Below are positions 11,353 to 22,293 of a stretch of 64,000 nucleotides of DNA, one piece after another. The DNA is taken from NCBI GenBank assembly GCA_032718865.1, contig JALUTQ010000046.1, positions 62,001 to 126,000 of the forward strand, read 5' to 3'. Each line of letters begins with the position of its first letter. Positions within the stretch are counted from its first letter, which is position 1. Source of the DNA: Tilletia caries (lineage: Eukaryota; Basidiomycota; Exobasidiomycetes; Tilletiales; Tilletiaceae). The translations under genes and the position numbers were made by a program. The notes below the pieces were generated by a model. It worked only from the letters and a program-made list of their open reading frames with translations. It made no database searches and had not been told where the DNA came from.

Positions 11353-12923
11353 TCATCCTGTCGAATTCATCGCCTCGACCCGAACGAAATGATCTCTCGC
11401 AGCAGCGACGTTCATCCGCACCGCAGCCATCTCTGCGTGAAAGAAAGAGAAGCAAGGATGAGAGGTGAGTCAGATGTCTTGGAAAGGGGAGGAAGAAACT
11501 GGACGACAGAAGTGACGCACCAATGGTTGGATCTGCGATCACGATCATGATGTATGTGTTCGGGGTGAAGGTGTCGAGGTAGGCTGAGAAGGTGTCCGCC
11601 CGCATCTCAATACCTTGGAAGTCGTGGCTCAGTTTCCTACAGGAACGATTCACAGTGCACAGTCAGCCATCGAGCAGAGAGAGCGCTTCAAATGCTGTTG
11701 ATACTCACTGACACGTCGCCTTCAGATTCTTCACCATCTCTATAATCTTCTCAAACCGCTGCGGATTCAACGCCGAGTCCTGCTCTCTCCCATCCTGGAA
11801 TCCCATACCCGCACTACCCCCCATCCCACCATTGCCCAAAAACCCCTCCAGCGAGTGCCGCTCCTGCGCATGTGCGTTCGACCCGCGCGGATCATCCTCC
11901 GGTAAACTCGAGTGACTCGCCTTGGGCGTCAACCCCGAACCCGAACCCGTGCTCCGCATCCCCTCCGCCGAATCAAGCCGGGGCAACCCGCCACGCACGG
12001 ACGCAGGCGCCGAAACCGATTGTGTAAGCCCCACATTGGTAAAGGGGGGACGTTGGACACTGCGCTCGATGACGAGGAAGGTCATCTTTTCGAAGAGGAC
12101 GACTTCGACTGCTGAGCAGATGCGGGCGAATTGGGAGAGGTGCTTTTCTAAGATGGCCACGTTTGGGATGAGCGTATGGACGACTCGGGACCAGGCCTGG
12201 AGCATTTTTGCGTCAGTAAGCATAACATCTTGGACCAAGCGGTGAGATTGAGTAGCGGCTCACAAAGTATAAGGACTCGTTCCAGATGCTCGTCGCAAAG
12301 CAGGTCACCTTGTCATCATGCCCGCTCTTGTGCTTGAGCTCCTCCACTTTGGCGTAGTACACCGCCTGCCGCTCCGATAAGGAGATCTTGTCCATCTTGT
12401 GCAACAGACAGAACACGCGCGCCTGTGGCGAGTGTTCACGCAGCGCGGCGAGACATTCTCTAACGACGATATTTGTGGGTAATGCGTTCAGCTTGGGGGG
12501 ATGCAATGCCATGCAGGTGCGCGAGGGGGTGCTCACGAATAGTACTGGACATCCCTCCCCCACTCGCCCGGGTCGGAGCTGACGAGGTCAAAGACATATA
12601 TCAAGACGCCGACCGAGGTGAAGACATGCTTCGAGTTCGCACTGATGTATCCATCCATGTAGGCCTGCTGGCCGCCGCAGTCCCACAGGTTGAGGACGAT
12701 ATTCCCGAGGAAACGGATCTGGGAGCGTTCGACGTCGATGGTCATGCCGAGTCGACGGGTGTCTTCGGAGCGGTAGCCGGAGAAGATGATGGACCGCATG
12801 GAGGTCTTGCCTGAGCCGCTGCGGCCCATCAGCAGGACCTGGGAATGCGATTCAGAGGACAGCATGAGTGAATGAATCAATCAAGGCTTCGATGTGGGAT
12901 GGGATGTTGCTCACCTTCTTCAT
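11353..12923 (-). CDS. GTR1: Rag-family GTPase Gtr1 (RagA/B orthologue)
   Basis: The 396-residue product is a Rag GTPase, the vacuolar or lysosomal switch that signals amino-acid sufficiency to TORC1 as a heterodimer with Gtr2. Visible motifs are the P-loop GRSGSGKTS (residues 8-16), WDCGGQ (55-60) and HKMD (about 124-127), plus a C-terminal roadblock-like half ending ...[14 protein letters not shown]. Six exons join in phase and sum to 397 codons: 12915-12923 (only ATG AAG AAG), 12537-12838, 12264-12459, 11709-12196, 11521-11636 and 11353-11432. The 9-bp first exon is needed to start [15 protein letters not shown], as in the family. A family-atypical Ser/Pro/Gly-rich insertion of roughly 75 residues (TNVGLTQSV to FLGNGGMGG) interrupts the C-terminal domain. 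Its 5' flank now contains a 1.24-kb transposon-like insertion. Confidence 0.93.
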
Positions 12924-13151
12924 GGTGTCAAAGCGGCAGGAGGCCCACCGCTCCGTATGAGATGCAGCACGATCACTGGCGTGCAGGAGAAGGCAGAAGG
13001 CAGAGAAGTGCGAGTGCGAGGGCTCTGCTCGTCCTTGCTCAGATTATGTATGTAGCTTGGGTCTGTGCCTCCAATCTCCACCCACAAAATTCGGTCGCCG
13101 CTATCAAGATTGGGTCGCTGCTCGCCATCGTTGCGCACAGAACCTCTCCCC

Positions 13152-14390
13152 TATGGCGCGCCGTTTTGATACACCTATTTTTGACAATTGCCTTTTGACA
13201 AATGACATTTGACATTTGACATTTGCTATGTGACCACCCTGGATCCCCCACCATCATTGGCCACCACCACCGTATCATACAACCATACACATATGGAACA
13301 ACTGCAAGAAACACCTCGCACATCCTTGGTACCCCTTCCGCTCCTTCAGCGCCCCTGCGCTCCGCTTCTTGTCACTCGCTGATGGCTCACCAGGCGCCAG
13401 CGCCCGTCGCTGACCTCTTCACCCTTGCATTCCCGTTTCCCCCTCTCATCTTCTCACAGCTTCTTCAGGTATCTCTGCAATCGTTGCAAAGCACATCCGA
13501 TATCCAAGTGAGCATCTCTCTGCCACAAATGTGATTGCATGAGTATACTGACGTAGAGTTCCGCCCATCGCATCCCTCTCTAGATTTCGCTCAGCCTCCC
13601 ACCCGCAACCTGCCCCTCGCGGCCTTCTTCCTCCAGAGCGGACAAGAGCAGCGAACGGATGCAGACCTGCAACGGCGGATGAAGCGGAAGGCGCGATCCG
13701 CGGAGTAGGAGCGGGGGAGCAGGAGCGGCAGGAGGGTAGCAGCTGCAGCGGGCGGAGAGGGCACAAGTCCGAGAGCAGCTGAGGCAGCAGCTGCGAGAGG
13801 CGGACGAGAGGCGAGGATGAATGGAAGATAGCACCGCTGTAAGAGTGAAAGGAGTGAGAGGAGAGAGAGGAGTAGGAGGAGGAGTGGGGGAAAGAAGAAG
13901 GGTCAATTGGACGAAATGAGAAGAGGCGAAGGTCAGTTAGAATCAATGTCAACGGAGGCACGTAATCCAGTTATAGGTGCGCGCGGTGCGCGGGCTGACA
14001 GCCTGACGTTATCCTCGTGATGGGACCAAAGAAGAGAAGGATGTGAACAAGTGTATGGTATATGGTGGTGGTGGACAGTGGTGATGACTGATGAAATGGG
14101 AAAGCAAAGGGTCAGCGAGTGCTGGGGGGGTTAGTGAGCCATCAGCGAGCGAAACGGCACGGAGCGCAGGGAGTCTAGAGGAGCGGCAGGTGAGCCCATG
14201 TATGCGCGAGGTGTTTCTTGAAGCTTTTCTATATGCGGATGGGCGTGATGCAGTGGGCTGGTGGGCAGCGGGGCAGCGGTGGTGCGAGGAGGAGGAGGTG
14301 GTCACATAGCAAATGTCAAATGTCAAATGTCAAATATCATTTGTCAAAAGGCAATTGTCAAAAATAGGTGTATCAAAACGGCGCGTCATA
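13152..14390. mobile_element. 1.24-kb long-inverted-repeat element with 6-bp target duplication
   Basis: The two ends are near-identical inverted copies beginning TATG(G/A)CGCGCCGTTTTG, about 87 bp on the left and 94 bp on the right. They differ by one substitution near the tip, one extra 7-bp ACATTTG unit in the right arm and one further base. Weaker inverted similarity continues inward to about 290 bp per arm; both arms hold AAGAAACACCTCGC and CGCTGATGGCTCAC. The flanks are CTCCCC on both sides (13146-13151 and 14391-14396), consistent with a 6-bp target-site duplication. It lies in the promoter region shared by the divergent GTR1 and VAMP7-like genes. It encodes no transposase; a possible short gene is listed separately. 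The superfamily is not assigned. Confidence 0.8.
13382..13708 (+). CDS. Candidate two-exon mini-gene inside the inverted-repeat element
   Basis: An ATG at 13382 opens a 42-codon exon (MAHQAPAPVADLFTLAF..., with a Leu/Gln-rich helix-like end) to 13507, followed by GTGAGC. A branch-like TACTGAC precedes a GAG acceptor, and exon 13559-13708 continues in phase to TAG, ending in a basic segment (LQRRMKRKARSAE). The 91-residue product is not recognised. The acceptor is non-consensus (GAG rather than CAG), so this may be chance. The matching position in the right arm reads ATG GCT CAC TAA, so only the left copy is open. Confidence 0.25.
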
Positions 14391-14559
14391 CTCCCCGGCG
14401 TTTGAGTGGCGGCGGTGTTGCTGTCGGAATCGCCGTCAAGTCATGTTGAGAGAGGATCGTCTTTGTCGATGCTCAGCACGACCTCCATCCTGGGCATCCC
14501 CCACTCACTCAGCAACCTCGCCCTCACCTCTCTCTCCCCCCCCATCAATCGAACACAGC

Positions 14560-15433
14560 ATGATCGTCCTCGCGCTCGTATCCGCTGGCACTCAGGTCCT
14601 CGTCGAGTCCCACGTCGCCGAGGAGCACGCCCGTTTCCTGGTGAGTACCCCCACCACCCACCCACCCATCCATTCAGGGGGTCCTCCTAAGGGTCCCTGC
14701 TCACTCACTCACTCACTCACCTACCCCTCGATCCCTGATCTCAGACCGCAGCCGAGACGATCCTAGGCCGGATCCCCGACGGCAACTCGAAGATGACCTT
14801 CTCCTTCGAGTCCTGGCTCTTCCACTACATCGCCGAGAACGGCCTCGTCTACCTCGCCCTAGCCGAGTCCGAATCCGGCCGCCGAATCCCCTTCACCTTC
14901 CTCCTCGAGCTCCAGCGGCACTTCCTCGAGTCCTTCCCCTCCCCACCTCCCACAGCACCAGAGTCTTTCCTGCCCACGCTCCAGACGCTGATGGGGAACT
15001 TCAACGATCCCGCTAAGGACGCGGTCTCGAATGCGCGCACGGAGCTCGCGGAGACGAAGAATATTATGAGTCAGAATATCGAGGCGATTATGAGTCGCGG
15101 GGAGAGAATAGACTTGCTTATGGATCGCACGGATCATTTGCACACCGAGAGTCTCGCGTTTCGGAAACGCGCGGTGGGGCTGCGTAGGCAGATGTGGTGG
15201 AAGTGAGTTTCTCTCCTCCTTCATCCAGGGACAGGCGGCTGGAAAGCTGACAACTATATCTTCTTTCGCACACCAGGAACGCCAAGGTTGTTGCGCTGGC
15301 AGGCTTCTGCGTAGTGGTACGTCCCCTTCATGCTGTCTTGAGAATGGACGATAGCACCAGTCAATGCTCACCCACGCTCTCGTATTCCTCCCAACAGCTC
15401 CTCCTCGTCATCCTCTTCGGCGCCTTCCGGTGA
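14560..15433 (+). CDS. VAMP7-like longin R-SNARE
   Basis: The predicted 204-residue protein has an N-terminal longin domain (about 1-115, MIVLALVSAGTQVLVESHV...), an R-SNARE motif (about 125-185) with arginine at the ionic zero layer (AIMSRGERIDLLMDRTDHL), and a C-terminal membrane anchor (VVALAGFCVV-LLLVILFGAF). Proteins of this family drive fusion of vesicles with late endosome/vacuole or plasma membrane. Exons are 14560-14640, 14745-15202, 15277-15316 and 15398-15433; they total 205 codons with all joins in phase. The third exon is only 40 bp and lies within the membrane anchor. Yeast Nyv1 is the functional counterpart, but the sequence style is the metazoan/filamentous-fungal VAMP7 type. 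Confidence 0.9.
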
Positions 15434-15597
15434 ATCACTTCCGGCTTCCACATACGCTCCTCCCCACCCTCATCCAGACTCCTGTACATTTGTCCCATAC
15501 CGACCTTCTCGTCATCATACCTCGGCCCTGTGATCCTCTTATTCTATCCCAATGGTCCAATCTAATCTGTGAAAATCACTCGACTGGGACTGTGTCA

Positions 15598-16991
<1,394 letters not shown>

Positions 16992-17173
16992 TCTGTATGG
17001 ATCTCTGTGTGTGTGTGTGAAGGAGGGAGTGGTTCGAGGTCGTCGCTCTCCATACACCGCCAAATGAGGTCGAGCTCTCCGGAGATACTCCGGCGAAAAT
17101 AGCTCGGGAAGGGTTACACAGAGTCTCAGAAATATATTCCCGAATAACTTCTCGCGAGTGTTTCCTGAGCATG

Positions 17174-17826
17174 CACTGCTACCATGGGGGTTGTTTTAAG
17201 GGGTGTAAAGGGCTTCTGGAACGCACGTGTTTACCCCATGTTATAATTTTTTATTTTGTTCCGCTGATTTGGGTGTTAAAACACCTTTCTAATAGTGTTA
17301 AAACCCAGTAGGCATAGTGATCACGTGACTGCTGCAGCGACCCGGGAAGTGAGACTGGGCGTCTCCAGACGCCTTCCTCACCGCCACCACCCTGCTCGAC
17401 ACCACGGCCCTCACCACACCCACCCGCCATGCCCAGCCAACCTCAACATGTCATCCACGGGTAGCAATACTGTAAATCGAGGGTTTCTGTCTTCAGAGAG
17501 CAGCATCAATTGAGTGTGGAAGCAGCTGTGAACCTTTTTGAGATGCAGGGCAGAGACTCTGAGACCACCGAGCAGACCCATTCTAATTAGAGAAACTGAA
17601 AGTCTATCTTGTCTTCGGTTCTAGCAGCCGTAGAACAACCTCCCAGGGGGTCCAATACGTCATTGTTTTCAGACATGATTCCGCACCACGTAAAACGCTG
17701 CGGTTTTTGCCGAGCCCTTAAAACTCCTGCACAACAGGGATGTTTTGAGAGAACCGTAAAATCATTGTAAAACAAATTATTACGAAGCGCTTTACACCCC
17801 TTAAAACAACCCCCATGGTAGCAGTG
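17174..17826. mobile_element. 653-bp CACTG-ended non-autonomous DNA element (CACTA-like MITE)
   Basis: A perfect 37-bp terminal inverted repeat occupies 17174-17210 and 17790-17826, beginning CACTGCTACCATGGGGGTTG. The flanks are ATG on both sides (17171-17173 and 17827-17829). CACT(A/G) termini plus a 3-bp target duplication are hallmarks of the CACTA/EnSpm superfamily. No transposase is present. The interior (about 17330-17480) is GC-rich and contains a short ATG-plus-donor-like segment that could be a captured gene fragment; this is speculative. The element interrupts a stretch of CTCCGGAG-type palindromes that continues on both sides. Confidence 0.78.
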
Positions 17827-18252
17827 ATGGCTCCGGAGTATTCGGGAACCCCAGGCTCCGGAGCACAGTGAGAGCGCTCGAGAAATTTGCGACTGCAACA
17901 GGCTTGACTTCGTCTGGATATTCTGTCCTCTCCGCTGCGTGCGACTCAATTCCATGCACGCATTTCATTGTTTCCGACTCTTGAGCAACAAAGTTTTGGC
18001 AGCAGTGGTATATAATTTACATTTCAAAATTGATTAATGATGAAAACCCCCGATCGTATAGAGGCTATAGTGTGTGACTAAAAAAGCCTCAGGTCTGGGG
18101 TTCGCGTCTCACAGATGTCAAACCTTTTTTGTTTAAATCTTTTTTTTTGATTTTCATTTTATCGCTGGAATCTCATCGCCCACCTCGCAGCACCTTTCTG
18201 CGACGCTGGGAATTCCCAATTTGCTCCATGTCATGCTGTCCAGATCACTCCC

Positions 18253-18430
18253 ATGATACTCGGGAGTATTGCTCTGGAGCATTCCAGAGAATTCTGCTCC
18301 GGAGTGCTCCCGAAGACCGCAGAAAATACTCGGGAGTGACTCTGAGGGAAGTTGTCTCCACTCAGACCCCGAGTCACTCTGGAGTACTCGGCCGAGTCTT
18401 CCTGAAAGACTCGGGCAGTCTGGTAGTGTA
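18253..18430. repeat. Cluster of degenerate short palindromes (CTCCGGAG / ACTCGGGAGT type)
   Basis: About nine degenerate 10-bp palindromes occur here (for example actcgggagt, gctccggagtg, actctggagtactcgg, tccagagaattctg). The same motif flanks the CACTG element at 17076-17100 and 17829-17880. The cluster lies 250-420 bp upstream of the APL4 start. It could be a decayed tandem array, or binding sites of a palindrome-recognising factor. Confidence 0.5.
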
Positions 18431-18677
18431 CACTTGGGCGAGCCTTTCTTCTTGGGGATCGGAACTGGCCAGCTCACGTGACTCGCTCTGCCCGGAAAGA
18501 CCCGGCCCGGCGTTTGCGAGACCGGGGAAACTCCGGCTCTCCTGGAAAGCAGAGACCACCTTCGCAGTTCGCACGTCCGCACGTCCGCAGCGCAGCGCAG
18601 ACAGCAGCGAGCGCATCGACGACAGCATCGCACTGGAATTGGAATCGGAATCACTGAGTGGGAAACAAAAAAAAAAA

Positions 18678-21600
18678 ATGTCGACGCTGTTCCAGAAGCA
18701 GCAGCAGCTCGCCGCGCTCGACCCGCGCATCGGCGGCCTTCTCGCCCAGGCGGGCCTCTACAACCTCAAGGCGCTCATCAAGGCCATTCGCTCCTGCCGC
18801 ACACTCGCAGACGAGCGCAGTCTCATCCAGAGTGAGTGCTTCCAGCTCCAGCTCCAGCTCGAGCTCATCATGCGCTGGCTGACAGTCTCTTCCTGTACTC
18901 AGAGGAGTCCGCGTCGATCCGGACCTCGTTCAAGGGCGAGGATCCGTTCGGACTGCACAACAACATCGCAAAGCTGCTCTACATCCACATGCTCGGATAC
19001 CCAGCCCACTTCGGCCAGGTCGAGTGTCTCAAGCTCGTCGCCACACCGCGCTTCACTGACAAGCGGCTCGGATACCTCGGCATCATGCTCCTCCTTGACG
19101 AGAACACGGAGGTGCTCACCCTCGTCACCAACGGATTGAAGAAGTGAGTATCACATCCTGGTCCCTAGCTCGTCTACGCTCGCATTTGACTGACTCCTTA
19201 TGTCGCTCCCCCTCACAGCGACATGAACCACTCCAACATGTACATCGTCGGTCTCGCCCTCTGCACCTTCGCCAACATCGCATCAGAGGAGATGTCCCGC
19301 GATCTCTGCAACGAGATCGAAAAGCTCATGGGCAGCACCAACACCTACATCCGTCGCAAGGTCAGTATCAATTCGAAGCTCGATTCGATCTGTCGACTCT
19401 GTACCTCCATGCTGAACACTCACTTCTCCTTCGCAGGCCGCACTGTGCGCCATTCGCATCATCAGGAAAGTGCCCGATCTCCTTGACCACTTTGCCGACC
19501 GCACAAAGCAGCTTCTCCAGGACAAGAACCACGGTGTCTTGCTCTGTGGTGTCACCCTCGCCATCGAGCTCTGCAGGATGGATGAAGAAATTCTGGAGGA
19601 TTATCGCAAGGTCTGTAGCAGCCCTTCTGTTCTCCGCTCACTACTCTTCAGACCATTGACAATCCTCGGTTCTCATAATCAGACGGTACCACTGCTCGTC
19701 CGCCACCTCAAAGCACTCGTCGCAACCGGCTACTCCCCCGAGCACGACGTCAGCGGCATCACAGATCCCTTCCTCCAGGTCAAGATCCTCCGCCTCCTCC
19801 GCGTCCTGGGGAAAGGCAACGTCGCAGCCAGCGAAGCCATGAACGACATCCTCGCCCAGGTCGCAACCTCCACCGAGGCCAGCAAGAATGTCGGGAACAG
19901 TATCTTGTATGAGACTGTTCTTACCATTTTGGAGATCGAGGCGGAGAATGGTCTTAGGGTCATGGCTATCAACATCCTCGGCAAGTTCTTGAGTAACCGC
20001 GATAACAACATACGGTCAGTTCCTTTTCTCCCTCTAAGAAATTTCCTGGCTGCGGTATGCACTCACACTTTTTGAGGAATTTCACAGATACGTCGCGCTT
20101 CACACCCTGAACAAGGTCGTCGCCATGGACACCAACGCCGTCCAACGACACCGCACCATCATCCTCGACTGTCTCCGCGACGGCGACATCTCCATCCGTC
20201 GCCGCGCCCTCGAGCTCTCCTACGCTCTTATCAACGAGGCCAACGTCCGTGTCCTCACACGCGAACTCCTCACCTTCCTCGAGGTCGCCGATACCGAGTT
20301 CAAGCTCGGGTTGACGACGCAGGTCTGCTTGGCTGCTGAGAAGTTTGCGCCGAATAAGAGGTGGCATATTGATACTGTGTTGCGCGTGCTCAAGCTGGTG
20401 AGCTTACCCCATTCCCCTGTCTTTTCCAAGCTCTGCCCTTTACGTTGATCTGATCATCTTTCTGATAACGCAGGCCGGAAACTACGTGCGTGAGGAGGTC
20501 CTCTCCGGCTTCATCCGCCTCGTATGCCACACCCCCGAGCTCCAAGGCTACACCGTCCAAAAGCTCTTCTCCGCCCTGCACGCCGACTTCTCCCAAGAGT
20601 CCCTCACCCTCGCCTCCGTCTGGGTCATCGGCGAGTTCGGCGAGATCCTCCTCCGCGGCGGCAACTACGAGGACGAAGACATGGTGCGCGAAGTGAAGCC
20701 GAAGGACATCATCGACCTGCTGCAGAATGTGCTCGATTCGCCGTATGTGAGCGAGAACATCAAGCAGTACGTGATCACCTCGCTCGCGAAGCTCGTCACC
20801 CGACTCTCGGCCGACGCGTCCCAGCAGACCCGCGCGGAGGCAATGGTCGACTCCTTCAGCCAGTCCGTCGAGGTGGAGATCCAGCAGCGCAGCGTGGAAC
20901 TCTCGGCGTTGTTGCGCCGGAGGGATCTGCGCGATGGGGTGCTCGAGAGCATGCCGCCGCCGGAGATTAAGCAGACGGTGCTGGGTACGACGAGCGAGAG
21001 TAAGCCTGTGGGATCCACACGGACGGACAAGGACGCGCTGTTGGACCTGATGGGGGATGAGATTCCTGCCAGTGGGTCCGGCTCCGGGTTGGCTTTTGGT
21101 GCAGGGAACGGCGGAAACAGCGGCGCCAGTGCAGAATCGAGCCAGCAGTCCACGCAGGATCTGTTGGCGGATATCTTCGGGTCGGGTCCTAGTGCGCCTG
21201 CGGCTGCACCCTCATCAGCGGCTGCGATTGCGACTGCGGGTGCGGCGTCCCAACAACCGCGCGCGTCGGTGAATGACATCATGGGTCTCTTCGGAGGTGC
21301 TTCGCCAGCTGCAGCGGCGGCGGCTCCTTCACCTGCAGCTGCCCAACCAAGCGGCTCGACGATGGACAGTCTGGCGGACATTTTCGGCGGTGGCGGAAGT
21401 GCAGCACCCGCACCAGCAGCCGTACCTGCACCCGCACCCGCACCAGCAGCGGCACCAGCAGCGGCAGCGGCGCAGTCATACACCGCGTACGACCAGAATG
21501 GGTTGAAAGTCACGCTGTCTCCCGTGGTCAACCCGGCGCGGAAGGAGATGGTCAGCGTGACCGCGCGGTTCACGTCGACGAACGGGCAGGAGATCTCGAA

Positions 21601-22024
21601 TGTGAACTTCCAGGCGGCGGTACCGAAGGTGAGTAGTGTCCTGATTATCCGTTTTGCTCTTTGACAGGCTTGGGGTCGAGACATGAGAGTGCTGATTTAC
21701 GTATCTTTCGGTTGGGGAATGTCGCAGAGTCAAAAATTGCAAATGCTGCCTATCTCCAATTCTGTCGTTACTCCAGCACAGACAGAGACCCAGCAGCTCC
21801 GCATCATCGCCGCTCAAGGAGTGAGTTTCTACAAACCCTGGGATGCCGTCTGCCAATCACGGGTCCATTTTGATATGCACCCCAACTGAGAATCTAACGC
21901 AATTCTATAAACCTCCCACCAGGCTCAGATCCGGCTCAGGCTGCGCATCGCTTTCAGTGTCGGTGGGCAAGCTGTACAAGAGCAGGTCGACTTCTCCAGC
22001 TTCCCTGTGGACATGCTGGCATGA
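18678..22024 (+). CDS. APL4: AP-1 complex gamma-adaptin
   Basis: The 900-residue product is the large gamma subunit of the clathrin adaptor AP-1, which sorts cargo between trans-Golgi and endosomes. The alpha-solenoid trunk (about 1-590) carries family blocks such as [21 protein letters not shown], the hinge (about 600-775) is Ala/Pro-rich with repeated DLLADIFG / IMGLFGG / SLADIFGGG motifs and a clathrin-box-like LLDLMGD, and the ear (about 776-900) ends [16 protein letters not shown]. Exons are 18678-18831, 18903-19143, 19219-19360, 19437-19610, 19683-20014, 20088-20397, 20474-21628, 21728-21820 and 21923-22024; they sum to 901 codons in phase. The start codon directly follows a 12-base A-tract, giving an A at -3. 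The gene is convergent with THI20 across a 270-bp gap that contains a run of about 13 C residues. Confidence 0.95.
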
Positions 22025-22293
22025 AGGAGGAGCAAGGTGGGGGACTTACGGTTTATGAACACCCCCCCCCCCTCGTCTGATGGACGTTTTATGAACCCGT
22101 CGTGTATAACCTTTCCATCCCTTAAAACGCGGCGTCGAATTGCACACGGGTATTCCCTTCCACTTCTCGCTCTCACACTGCCATCCTGACGTACGGGTGG
22201 GAGCATTCGACACCCACTCCCAGGAGACGGTACGCCCGCGTCTGGGGGAAATTGAAGTGCTCAAGATCTATTTGAATGTGTGAGGACAAGCCC

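Larger units (their letters stand above)
16992..18677. other. Intergenic region between LYS12 and APL4
   Basis: This divergent region of 1.7 kb holds the LYS12 promoter (CT/GT-rich near 17000), the CACTG-ended element at 17174-17826 and a patchy array of short palindromes of the CTCCGGAG and ACTCGGGAGT type around it. It also contains an A/T-rich segment near 18010-18060, a degenerate tRNA-like stretch at about 18050-18118 ending in a T-run, and the APL4 promoter. No coding region is supported. Confidence 0.55.

Noticed and set aside
18050..18118. tRNA-like stretch (TAGAGGCTATAGTG ... GGGGTTCGCGTCTC followed by a T-run)
   Set aside because: It has a B-box-like GGTTCGCGTC and a poly-T terminator, but the T-stem pairs at only about three positions and no acceptor stem can be drawn. 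At best it is a decayed tRNA or SINE head.
22055..22290. Short minus-strand frame in the APL4-THI20 gap with a poly-C run
   Set aside because: No conserved sequence and no start context; it lies in the convergent 3' flanks of two complete genes.
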